A stretch of 5,735 nt of DNA from Candidatus Fermentibacterota bacterium (GTDB taxonomy: Bacteria; Fermentibacterota; Fermentibacteria; Fermentibacterales; JCC-6), in assembly GCA_030607835.1 (NCBI GenBank), contig JAUWJE010000138.1, positions 1-5,735 on the forward strand, in the 5' to 3' direction. Positions 1-5,134 of the stretch are shown here, one piece after another; within the stretch, counting starts at the first letter, position 1; each line of letters begins with the position of its first letter. Under the pieces are notes generated by a model. That model ran no database searches, was not told where the DNA came from, and saw only the letters and a program-made list of their open reading frames with translations. Position numbers and translations under genes: made by a program.

Positions 1-24
1 CACTCAATCGTGAAATCGCCATGA
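1..24 (+). CDS. C-terminal end of an upstream gene, possibly MbhD-like (partial)
   Basis: Frame 1 from the window edge reads HSIVKSP and stops at the TGA at 22-24. That TGA overlaps the ATG at 21 in an ATGA junction, the same arrangement seen at two later junctions in this operon. In Mrp and Mbh clusters the gene before MbhE is normally the small DUF4040 subunit MbhD, so that identity is inferred from position only; seven residues cannot show it. An alternative end is the TGA at 11-13 in frame 2. The next gene's own frame is also open to the window edge, so a longer or fused upstream product cannot be excluded. Confidence 0.35.
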   Translation, partial: HSIVKSP

Positions 25-344
25 AATCAACAGGGAGCAGACCCTTTGGCGCTCTAATGGGAATTCTTTTTATTGGTTTCGCGTTTGTAATCGCTCTTAT
101 CACTTTCAAAGACGGGCTTAACATATTCGGTGCCCCTCTCATGACTGTGTCTCAGTTCTATCCTCTAAACGCGATATCGGGAACAGGTGCTACGAATGTT
201 GTCTCTGCTATAATTCTTGATTACAGAGCATACGATACCCTTGGCGAAGCTACTGTCCTGTTCACTGCTGTTGTTGGTGTTCTCACAGTAATGCGGAGCC
301 CTGGAAAGAAAAAAGAAGAAGATTTGCAGGATCAAAATGAGTAA
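21..344 (+). CDS. mbhE: MbhE-like membrane subunit of Mbh/Mrp complex (MrpA C-terminal region homologue)
   Basis: Small integral membrane subunit of about 107 residues, matching the family that stands alone as MbhE in membrane-bound hydrogenases and is fused into the C-terminus of MrpA in Mrp antiporters. A first helix spans roughly residues 9-29. The family signature follows: GTGATNVVSAIILDYR at about 54-69, then YDTLGEATVLFTA at 71-83, with conserved D67, R69, D72 and E76 and a second hydrophobic stretch to about residue 91. The charged tail (KKKEEDLQDQNE) is presumably cytoplasmic. The ATG at 21 is favoured by the ATGA overlap with a preceding stop, but there is no clear Shine-Dalgarno site and the frame is open back to the window edge (residues LNREIA before the Met), so the N-terminus could be longer. 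Its role is inferred to be linking the antiporter-like half to the rest of the complex. Confidence 0.85.
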   Translation: MKSTGSRPFGALMGILFIGFAFVIALITFKDGLNIFGAPLMTVSQFYPLNAISGTGATNVVSAIILDYRAYDTLGEATVLFTAVVGVLTVMRSPGKKKEEDLQDQNE

Positions 345-792
345 AGAACACGATCGCGGAATGACGATTAGCGTAAAGCCGGGCACCAGGCTTACCGTCG
401 GACTGATTTTTCTGTTTGGAATTTACATCATACTGCACGGTCATCTCACACCTGGTGGAGGTTTCGCAGGTGGAGTTATTGTTGCTCTTTCCTTCATCAA
501 CCTTGATCTTGCCTTCGGAGGGGAAGTATCAGCCAGAATATTTGCCAAGGGCAGCACATCGGTTGTTGAGGCCTTCGGAGGGATCATGTTTCTTGCGCTT
601 GCACTTCTTGGGCTTCAATGGGGAGGATTTTTTGATAACTTCCTTCACCCTGACGGTGAACCCGGGATGCTTATAAGTGCTGGAATAATACCTCTGGAGA
701 ACATTGCGATAAGCCTCAAGGTTGGAGCCGGTCTGTTTGCTATCTTCCTGACGCTGATAGCACTCCAGAAATTTGAATCGGAGAAGAAGTAA
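337..792 (+). CDS. mnhB: MnhB/MrpB (MbhF) subunit of Na+/H+ antiporter-type membrane module
   Basis: MnhB-domain membrane protein of 151 residues with about four hydrophobic helices. The signature HGHLTPGGGFAGGVI lies at residues 34-48 just after the first helix, and LISAGIIPLENIAISLKVG at about 112-130 is also typical. The family is a structural subunit of Mrp-type cation/proton antiporters and of the matching module of Mbh hydrogenases. The start at 337 overlaps the preceding gene by 8 bases and has an AGGA at 328-331 with 5-base spacing. A second Met at residue 9 (361) gives a start nearer the conserved region but has no usefully spaced ribosome site. The stop shares one base with the next ATG (TAATG), suggesting translational coupling. 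Confidence 0.95.
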   Translation: MSKEHDRGMTISVKPGTRLTVGLIFLFGIYIILHGHLTPGGGFAGGVIVALSFINLDLAFGGEVSARIFAKGSTSVVEAFGGIMFLALALLGLQWGGFFDNFLHPDGEPGMLISAGIIPLENIAISLKVGAGLFAIFLTLIALQKFESEKK

Positions 793-1145
793 TGGATGCG
801 TATCTGCCATATCTGCTTTGCCTCGTACTCTTCTGCATCGGTATCTACGCAGTGATCTCAAAACGGAATATCATCAAGATTATCATTGGTGTTATCATTG
901 CTGAGTATGCGGTCAATCTGTTTCTTATTCTCGTTTCTTACAAGGCAGGGGGCAGATCACCCATATTCTCCCAGACTCAGGAGATACTACCCGAGGCTAT
1001 GGTCGATCCCCTTCCTCATGCGCTTGTTCTGACATCAATTGTCATCGGACTCGCGACAACTGCTTTTCTTATTGCGCTTGCGGTGCGTCTTTATGGTAAA
1101 TATGGAACATTTGACAACTCAAGGATGCGGGAGTTAAGAGGATGA
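792..1145 (+). CDS. mnhC: MnhC/MrpC (MbhG), NuoK-like subunit
   Basis: A 117-residue NuoK-like protein with three predicted helices (about residues 5-22, 27-49 and 76-101). The loop and third helix carry the family signature DPLPHALVLTSIVIGLATTA at 72-91. Helix 2 reads GVIIAEYAVNLFLILV, with the usual VNL motif and an acidic residue, E38, within the membrane. By homology it belongs to the proton- or ion-path region between MnhB and the MnhD antiporter subunit. The start is the ATG of a TAATG junction, with a purine-rich GGAGAAGAAG at 780-789 upstream. The end overlaps the next gene by 4 bases (ATGA). Confidence 0.95.
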   Translation: MDAYLPYLLCLVLFCIGIYAVISKRNIIKIIIGVIIAEYAVNLFLILVSYKAGGRSPIFSQTQEILPEAMVDPLPHALVLTSIVIGLATTAFLIALAVRLYGKYGTFDNSRMRELRG

Positions 1146-2497
1146 TAACCGAAAGCACAATTCCGCTTTTCGTAGCATTGCCACTTGCGGGAGCTTTCCT
1201 GACTGTGCTTCTGAAAAAGATCAAAGGAATTCCTGACACATTTGGTGTAATGGTTACAATAGGAACCTTTGTAATGTCAATTTTTGCTGTACTGCAGCTT
1301 GAAATTGGTCAGAAAGTCATATGTAATGTTGGCAACTGGGGTGGATTTCAGGAAGTCCTCGGGAAAATAGTTGGTATTCAGCTGGTAGTTGATGGATTAA
1401 CCGCCTTCATGCTTGTTGTGGTCAATTTTATTGCCTTCCTTGTTGCGGTGTATTCAGTCAATTACATGACAAGATATACTGAAAAATGGCAGTTCTACTC
1501 GCTATTCCTTCTTATGCTTGCTGGAATGAATGGTGTACTTATCACGGGAGACATGTTCAACCTCTTTGTTTTCGTTGAAATCGCCTCAATCGCCAGTTAT
1601 GCACTGGTTGCCTTCGGCACCGGAAAGCGAGAGCTTGAAGCATCGTTCAAGTATGCTATAATGGGAGGTATCGCCTCTCTGTTAATACTGCTGGGCGTGA
1701 TATTCCTATACAGTAATACTGGAACGCTGAATATGGCTGATATGACCCGTATTCTAGCGGGTGGGGATCATCCCGCTCTTCTTTACTTTGTATTCGCGCT
1801 GTTCCTGACGGGGTTTGGTCTCAAGGCGGCTCTTGTTCCTTTCCACGCCTGGCTTCCTGACGCGCATCCGTCGGCCCCTGCGCCGATATCGGCAATGCTG
1901 TCCGGTGTTCTGATTAAAGCTCTGGGTGTGTATGTAATAGTCAGGATATTCTACACGGTATTCGGATTCACGCACGAGATATCCCTTGTTCTGATGACAA
2001 TGGGAGCAATATCCATGGGAGTCGGTGCTCTGGTCGCCCTGAGACAGTGGGATCTGAAGCGTCTACTGGCTTACAGTTCAATTAGCCAGGTTGGTTTCAT
2101 CATGCTCGGGTTTGGAATTGGAACCCCTCTGGCTATACTTGGAGCGCTCTTCCATCTTTTCAATCACTCAATGTTCAAATCACTGCTGTTCCTTGACTCC
2201 GGAGCAATTGAATATGAAGCACATACTCGAGATCTGAAGGAAATGGGTGGACTCGCAAAGAAAATGCCTGTCACGAACGGGACTACAATCATCGGAGCAA
2301 TGTCACTTGCTGGAATACCGCCATTCGCGGGATTCTGGAGCAAATTGATAATTATTGTTGCAGCGGTACAGGCAAATCATATGAAATTAGCAGCCTGGGC
2401 TGTGCTTATGAGTATTGTTACAATTGCTTACGTACTTAAGGCCATAAGATTCGCCTTCCTCGGAGAACTTAAGAAACAATTCGCTAATATCACTTAA
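1142..2497 (+). CDS. mnhD: MnhD/MrpD (MbhH) antiporter-like subunit, ended early by an in-frame TAA
   Basis: Large proton-pumping-type subunit related to NuoN/NuoM/NuoL and MrpA/MrpD. About 13 hydrophobic helices are visible. Recognisable elements include FVFVEIAS with E146 (the conserved helix-5 glutamate), GFGLKAALVPFHAWLPDAHP with K228 and H235 (helix 7 and the loop after it), K259 in VLIKALGVY, NHSMFKSLLF at 341-350, and GIPPFAGFWSKL with K401 at 391-402. These charged residues form the conducting axis in the family. The start is an ATGA overlap with mnhC. The frame stops after residue 451, whereas MrpD proteins are usually near 490-500, and the following 45 codons in the same frame look like the missing terminal helix (see 2498-2635). 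All the key residues named are upstream of the break, but loss of the last helix would probably impair folding or assembly. Whether the break is real cannot be told from this sequence. Confidence 0.93.
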   Translation: MITESTIPLFVALPLAGAFLTVLLKKIKGIPDTFGVMVTIGTFVMSIFAVLQLEIGQKVICNVGNWGGFQEVLGKIVGIQLVVDGLTAFMLVVVNFIAFLVAVYSVNYMTRYTEKWQFYSLFLLMLAGMNGVLITGDMFNLFVFVEIASIASYALVAFGTGKRELEASFKYAIMGGIASLLILLGVIFLYSNTGTLNMADMTRILAGGDHPALLYFVFALFLTGFGLKAALVPFHAWLPDAHPSAPAPISAMLSGVLIKALGVYVIVRIFYTVFGFTHEISLVLMTMGAISMGVGALVALRQWDLKRLLAYSSISQVGFIMLGFGIGTPLAILGALFHLFNHSMFKSLLFLDSGAIEYEAHTRDLKEMGGLAKKMPVTNGTTIIGAMSLAGIPPFAGFWSKLIIIVAAVQANHMKLAAWAVLMSIVTIAYVLKAIRFAFLGELKKQFANIT

Positions 2498-2635
2498 GTA
2501 CCGGTGTTTATGAGGATATCTCTTGTGGTTCTTGCACTGGTGTGTCTTTTTGGCGGACTGCTTCTTATTCCTGATCTAAGGGATGGATTCCTGGGGCAGG
2601 CTGTTGAAGTTCTTACCAGAGTGAGTGGGGTGTAG
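2498..2635 (+). pseudogene. mnhD: Detached C-terminal portion of mnhD after the TAA at 2495-2497
   Basis: Directly after the TAA the same frame stays open for 45 codons and ends in TAG at 2633-2635. It reads VPVFMRISLVVLALVCLFGG and then LLLIPDLRDGF, a hydrophobic helix closed by a Pro, followed by an amphipathic tail. This is what the last helix of MrpD/NuoN-type proteins looks like. Adding it gives 451 + 1 + 45 = 497 codons, the expected full length, and leaves only 5 bases before mnhE, in keeping with the tight packing elsewhere. A Met codon at 2510 could start a separate 41-residue peptide, but no convincing ribosome site precedes it. I therefore regard it as the tail of mnhD rather than an independent gene. 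Confidence 0.8.
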
Positions 2636-2640
2636 AACTT

Positions 2641-3156
2641 ATGAAGAGCAGAATTCTAATGTTCGTAACATCCTTCATAGTGTGGTGCATCCTTTGTTGG
2701 AAACCGGATACTGAACATCTGATTGCGGGTGGGGTTGTTTCATTGATTGTGGCAGCCGTTATGGGTTCACTGTTTGTTACAAGACCGCACTTGATGATAC
2801 ATCCGGTCAGAGTGTTTTACTTCATATTCTGGTACCTTCCCGTATTCTTGTGGGAACTGCTGAAGGCGAATTTCGATGTGGCATACAGGGTAGCGCATCC
2901 CGGTCTTCCGATAAAACCCGGAATTGTACGGCTGAAAACAGATCTGAAATCAGATACGGGGCTAACATTCCTCGCTAACTCAATAACCCTTACTCCTGGT
3001 ACACTGACAGTCGATATTAACAAGGATGACGGTATTCTTTACATCCACTGGATAAATGTTGTCGGTTCCGACCCAGAGACAACCTTCAGGGAAATCGGCA
3101 GCAGATTCGAGCCGATACTGAAGAAGATTTTTGAAGAAGACGCGGTTTCAAAATGA
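2641..3156 (+). CDS. mnhE: MnhE/MrpE (MbhA) subunit
   Basis: MnhE-family protein of 171 residues. The N-terminal part holds two or three helices (about 4-20, 27-47 and 56-73), followed by a soluble C-terminal domain. Family landmarks are WELLKANFDVAYRVAHPG at 71-88, then the D-T-G-L-T-F-L-A-N-S-I-T-L-T-P-G-T run at 105-121, and a C-terminal segment with HWINV at 136-140. In Mrp and Mbh complexes this subunit sits beside MnhF and MnhG in the cation-translocating part. The ATG at 2641 lies 5 bases after the TAG that closes the mnhD continuation. The only candidate ribosome site is the G-rich stretch around 2625-2632, a weak match. The end overlaps mnhF by 4 bases (ATGA). Confidence 0.95.
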   Translation: MKSRILMFVTSFIVWCILCWKPDTEHLIAGGVVSLIVAAVMGSLFVTRPHLMIHPVRVFYFIFWYLPVFLWELLKANFDVAYRVAHPGLPIKPGIVRLKTDLKSDTGLTFLANSITLTPGTLTVDINKDDGILYIHWINVVGSDPETTFREIGSRFEPILKKIFEEDAVSK

Positions 3157-3524
3157 GATTATACAGATGGCTTGCGGGTGTTGCAGTTCTTGGGCTTATT
3201 CTTGTCCTTGTAATCATTCTTCCTTTTAGAAGTGTGTTTTTCGCTCAGAATGAGATACATATCAATTTTATGGGAAGAGCCGTTTACGTCCTGATACTAG
3301 CTTCAATTATGGTACTTTTCAGGGTTCTCAGGGGACCGACCGCAGCTGACAGAATTGTAGCGATTGATATATTCGGCATTCTTATCGTCGGGTTATGTGC
3401 TGTACTCAGCATAGCCACAGGACGTTCATGGTACATCGATATAGGTATCGCCTGGGGGCTTCAGAGCTTCATCGGCACGCTGGCTCTTGCCAAGTATCTG
3501 GAGGGAAGAAGCTTCGATGATTGA
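3153..3524 (+). CDS. mnhF: MnhF/MrpF (MbhB) subunit with an extra N-terminal helix
   Basis: The family core is plain: FRVLRGPTAADRIVAIDIFG at residues 56-75, then a helix, then IDIGIAWGLQSFIGTLALAK at 95-114. R60, D66, R67 and D72 belong to the conserved motif. Three helices make up the core (about 42-58, 68-88 and 97-115). MnhF proteins are usually near 85-95 residues and begin just before the first core helix. This one is 123 residues because about 38 additional residues, including a hydrophobic helix at 7-24, come first. The long start is supported by the ATGA overlap with mnhE. The internal Met at residue 40 (3270) would give a family-sized protein but has no visible ribosome site and would leave about 115 uncoded bases inside a packed operon. 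The protein overlaps mnhG by 8 bases. Confidence 0.93.
   Translation: MRLYRWLAGVAVLGLILVLVIILPFRSVFFAQNEIHINFMGRAVYVLILASIMVLFRVLRGPTAADRIVAIDIFGILIVGLCAVLSIATGRSWYIDIGIAWGLQSFIGTLALAKYLEGRSFDD
3500..3508 (+). promoter_or_regulatory. Shine-Dalgarno site that fixes the mnhG start
   Basis: The sequence GGAGGGAAG lies inside the end of mnhF, with 8 bases between its last base and the ATG at 3517. It is one of the best ribosome-site matches in the window and supports 3517 as the mnhG start rather than the in-frame TTG at 3487 upstream of it. Confidence 0.7.
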
Positions 3525-3855
3525 TATTATTGGAATGGTCTTTATTGGTGTTGGAATCGGATTCGATATCTTCGGCTGCATTGGACTCATCCGCCTACCT
3601 GATGTCTACAATCGTCTTCAGGCAGCGACAAAATGTGTTACTCTGGGAACATGCAGCATACTGTTCGGTACGTTTCTAATGGCTGGTGGATTTACACCTA
3701 CAGGTTTTAAAGCACTTATAGCAATAGTATTCCTCATTCTCGCGTCTCCTGTGGCTGCGCATGCGGTGTCCCGCGGAGCACACCGTGCAGGTATCAAGCT
3801 CTGGGACAAGAGCGTGGTTGACAGTTACGCTGAGGACAAAGAGGGAGAGGCATAG
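3517..3855 (+). CDS. mnhG: MnhG/MrpG (MbhC) subunit
   Basis: PhaG/MnhG-family protein of 112 residues with three helices (about 4-24, 40-56 and 62-80). The signatures are GLIRLPDVYNRLQAATK at 23-39, right after helix 1, and ILASPVAAHAVSRGAHRAG at 74-92. The polar tail ending DKEGEA is presumably cytoplasmic. It is a small scaffold-like subunit of the cation-translocating half of Mrp antiporters and Mbh hydrogenases. The ATG at 3517 is chosen over the TTG at 3487 because a strong Shine-Dalgarno site precedes it, family proteins begin close to the first helix, and the 8-base overlap with mnhF matches the operon style. It is the last Mnh gene here, and a 40-base gap separates it from the ferredoxin gene. 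Confidence 0.94.
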   Translation: MIDIIGMVFIGVGIGFDIFGCIGLIRLPDVYNRLQAATKCVTLGTCSILFGTFLMAGGFTPTGFKALIAIVFLILASPVAAHAVSRGAHRAGIKLWDKSVVDSYAEDKEGEA

Positions 3856-3895
3856 AAGAGCGAATCGATAAGAAAGATTCGTTACGGATGGAAAT

Positions 3896-4516
3896 ATGAA
3901 ATATCCAAAGCTCAGAGAACTCGTTGAAGCAATCAAAGCGGTAGTGAAGGGACCTTATACTTCCAAATTTCCAGCAAAACCGCACATATCCCATCCTAAT
4001 TTCAGAGGACAGGTTGTTTATGACGAGGATAAATGTCTTGGATGCCTTGCGTGTGTAGAAGTCTGTCCTTCGAATGCGCTGGCATTCGAAGATATTATCG
4101 AAGGAGATGGTGCTCCAAAACGAGTAATGATTCATTATACCGATACATGTATTTTCTGCGGTGTCTGTGTTGATGCGTGCATTCGGGAAACCGGAGACAC
4201 AGGTATCTCTCAGACAAACGAATGGGAACTCTCATACTTCGATCGCAAGGATGCATTCGAAACTATTGAGAAGGAGCTTCAACTCTGTGAGTTCTGCGGG
4301 GTTGTCATAGGCACAAAAGACCATCTCGTCTGGCTTGCTGAAAAACTCGGAGAACTTTCATACTCAAATCCCACGCTGTACCTTTCCCGACTGAAGGAAC
4401 TCGGTCTGGTGGACGGCAATATCACCACGGTATACGAAGACGATGTACGATCCGACAGAGTCAAGATTCTATGTGCTGAATGCAGACGCAAAACAACCAC
4501 ATACCCTGAAGAATAA
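3896..4516 (+). CDS. HycF/MbhN-like 2[4Fe-4S] ferredoxin subunit with extra CxxC pairs
   Basis: A 206-residue polyferredoxin-type electron-transfer subunit. The N-terminal part, with NFRG at 35-38, precedes the first cluster motif C47-x2-C50-x2-C53-x3-C57-P. The second is C85-x2-C88-x2-C91-x3-C95, followed by Ile instead of the usual Pro. This layout matches NuoI-like subunits of group 4 [NiFe] hydrogenases. The C-terminal third has two CxxC pairs, C131-EF-C134 and C193-AE-C196-RR. From memory, E. coli HycF has the same plan (a CxxC pair, then CPEC-KR), so these four cysteines probably bind one metal ion. No helices are visible, so it should be a peripheral cytoplasmic subunit passing electrons between soluble ferredoxin or another donor and the catalytic site. 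The ATG at 3896 follows GGATGG at 3886-3891; an ATG at 3889 stops after three codons. A more general role as MbhN, EchF or an Mbx-type subunit is possible. Confidence 0.88.
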   Translation: MKYPKLRELVEAIKAVVKGPYTSKFPAKPHISHPNFRGQVVYDEDKCLGCLACVEVCPSNALAFEDIIEGDGAPKRVMIHYTDTCIFCGVCVDACIRETGDTGISQTNEWELSYFDRKDAFETIEKELQLCEFCGVVIGTKDHLVWLAEKLGELSYSNPTLYLSRLKELGLVDGNITTVYEDDVRSDRVKILCAECRRKTTTYPEE

Positions 4517-4539
4517 CAGAGCCGGATAAAAGATATTAC

Positions 4540-4575
4540 TGCCGGTGACATTTGAGTATGTCACCGGTATTTTTC
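4540..4575 (+). terminator. Intrinsic (rho-independent) terminator of the mnh-ferredoxin operon
   Basis: The arms CCGGTGACA (4542-4550) and TGTCACCGG (4559-4567) pair perfectly over 9 bases around an 8-base loop. A G-T and a T-A pair extend the stem to 11, and it is followed by a T-rich run (TATTTTTC). It sits 23 bases after the ferredoxin stop, closing that transcript and separating it from the protease gene. The stem is nearly symmetrical, but the opposite side lacks an equally clean T-tract for the reverse strand. Confidence 0.87.
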
Positions 4576-4587
4576 TATATAGATAAT
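4552..4587 (+). promoter_or_regulatory. Possible promoter for the protease gene
   Basis: The AT-rich stretch after the terminator contains TATATA (4576-4581) and GATAAT (4582-4587), either of which could serve as a -10 element. TTGAGT at 4552-4557 is 18 bases before TATATA but lies in the terminator loop, and no good -35 element fits GATAAT. The terminator makes some promoter here likely, but the exact elements are a guess. Confidence 0.25.
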
Positions 4588-4612
4588 ATTTCAACAGGAT
4601 GACAGGACTGAT

Positions 4613-5134
4613 GTGAAAGAGCTGGAGGAGAAAATCCGAAATCTGCTGAAAGGCAGGATCGTCTATATGGGGATTGGCAATATTCTCAGAGGAGACGATG
4701 GTATAGGCCCCTATCTTGTTGAAGCGCTACGGAAAAAGGGTGCCAGAGTAGTGGATGCCGGTACCGTTCCCGAGAGCTACGTACGTCCTGTTATAAGGCT
4801 GGAGCCTGATACAGTAGTTGTGATTGATGCAGTGCACCTAGGCTCGGAACCGGGATCGGTAGAACTGCTTGAAAGAAATGAAATACTGGAGCATAACTGT
4901 TTCAGCACACACAACCTTTCACCGGTTCTGGTAATGGAACGACTTGAAAGCGAGACGGGAGCCACAATATTCATGCTGGCCATTCAACCGGCTACTCTCC
5001 AACTCGGAGCTTCACTGTCCCCTTCTGTCGAGCATTTATTGAAAATCCTTCCCGACCTCCTCCCAGGGACGGAGTCTGTTTCGTCAAACTGGCAGTGTAA
5101 TAATATAATGAAGATGGAATTAAATGAACAATGA
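4613..5134 (+). CDS. hycI: HycI-type [NiFe]-hydrogenase maturation protease
   Basis: Peptidase family M52 endopeptidase that removes the C-terminal tail of a [NiFe]-hydrogenase large subunit after nickel insertion, in the cytoplasm. Visible motifs are GIGNILRGDDGIGP at residues 20-33, VVVIDAVHLG at 68-77, STHNLSP at 98-104 and AIQP at 123-126. By alignment with E. coli HycI from memory, the nickel-sensing residues would be D29, D72 and H100, all present. The HycI-like THN and IQP motifs suit a group 4 hydrogenase partner. The start is GTG at 4613, with AGGA at 4604-4607 and 5-base spacing; the nearby ATGs at 4599 and 4611 run into stops. At 173 residues it is somewhat longer than HycI (about 156), with a short N-terminal addition and a polar C-terminal tail (from about 152) that shows no motif. 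No hydrogenase large subunit is in the window, so the substrate is presumably encoded nearby. Confidence 0.9.
   Translation: MKELEEKIRNLLKGRIVYMGIGNILRGDDGIGPYLVEALRKKGARVVDAGTVPESYVRPVIRLEPDTVVVIDAVHLGSEPGSVELLERNEILEHNCFSTHNLSPVLVMERLESETGATIFMLAIQPATLQLGASLSPSVEHLLKILPDLLPGTESVSSNWQCNNIMKMELNEQ

Noticed and set aside
416..861. Alternative-frame open frames within mnhB on both strands
   Set aside because: Their compositions (many Arg, Cys and Ser residues without domain motifs) are typical of out-of-frame translation, and the mnhB frame fully explains the sequence.
2495..2497. Recoding of the mnhD stop to a non-standard amino acid
   Set aside because: The codon is TAA. Known pyrrolysine and selenocysteine insertion use TAG and TGA, and no recoding structure is evident just downstream. 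Mutation or a base error is simpler.
2434..2498. ACTTAAG occurs three times within 65 bases (2434, 2467, 2492), the last containing the premature TAA
   Set aside because: The copies lie in different codon frames and encode ordinary residues in the first two cases. Spacing is unequal (33 and 25 bases), there is no flanking similarity, and no duplication is visible, so chance is the simplest explanation.
3487..3516. Longer mnhG beginning at a TTG at 3487
   Set aside because: The ten added residues (PSIWREEAS region) are polar, are encoded within the end of mnhF and do not match the family start. The ATG at 3517 has a good Shine-Dalgarno site at 3500-3508.
3676..4135. Antisense open frames across mnhG and the ferredoxin gene
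   Set aside because: They lie opposite well-recognised genes, show no protein family features of their own and have no ribosome sites. They are shadows of the sense genes.
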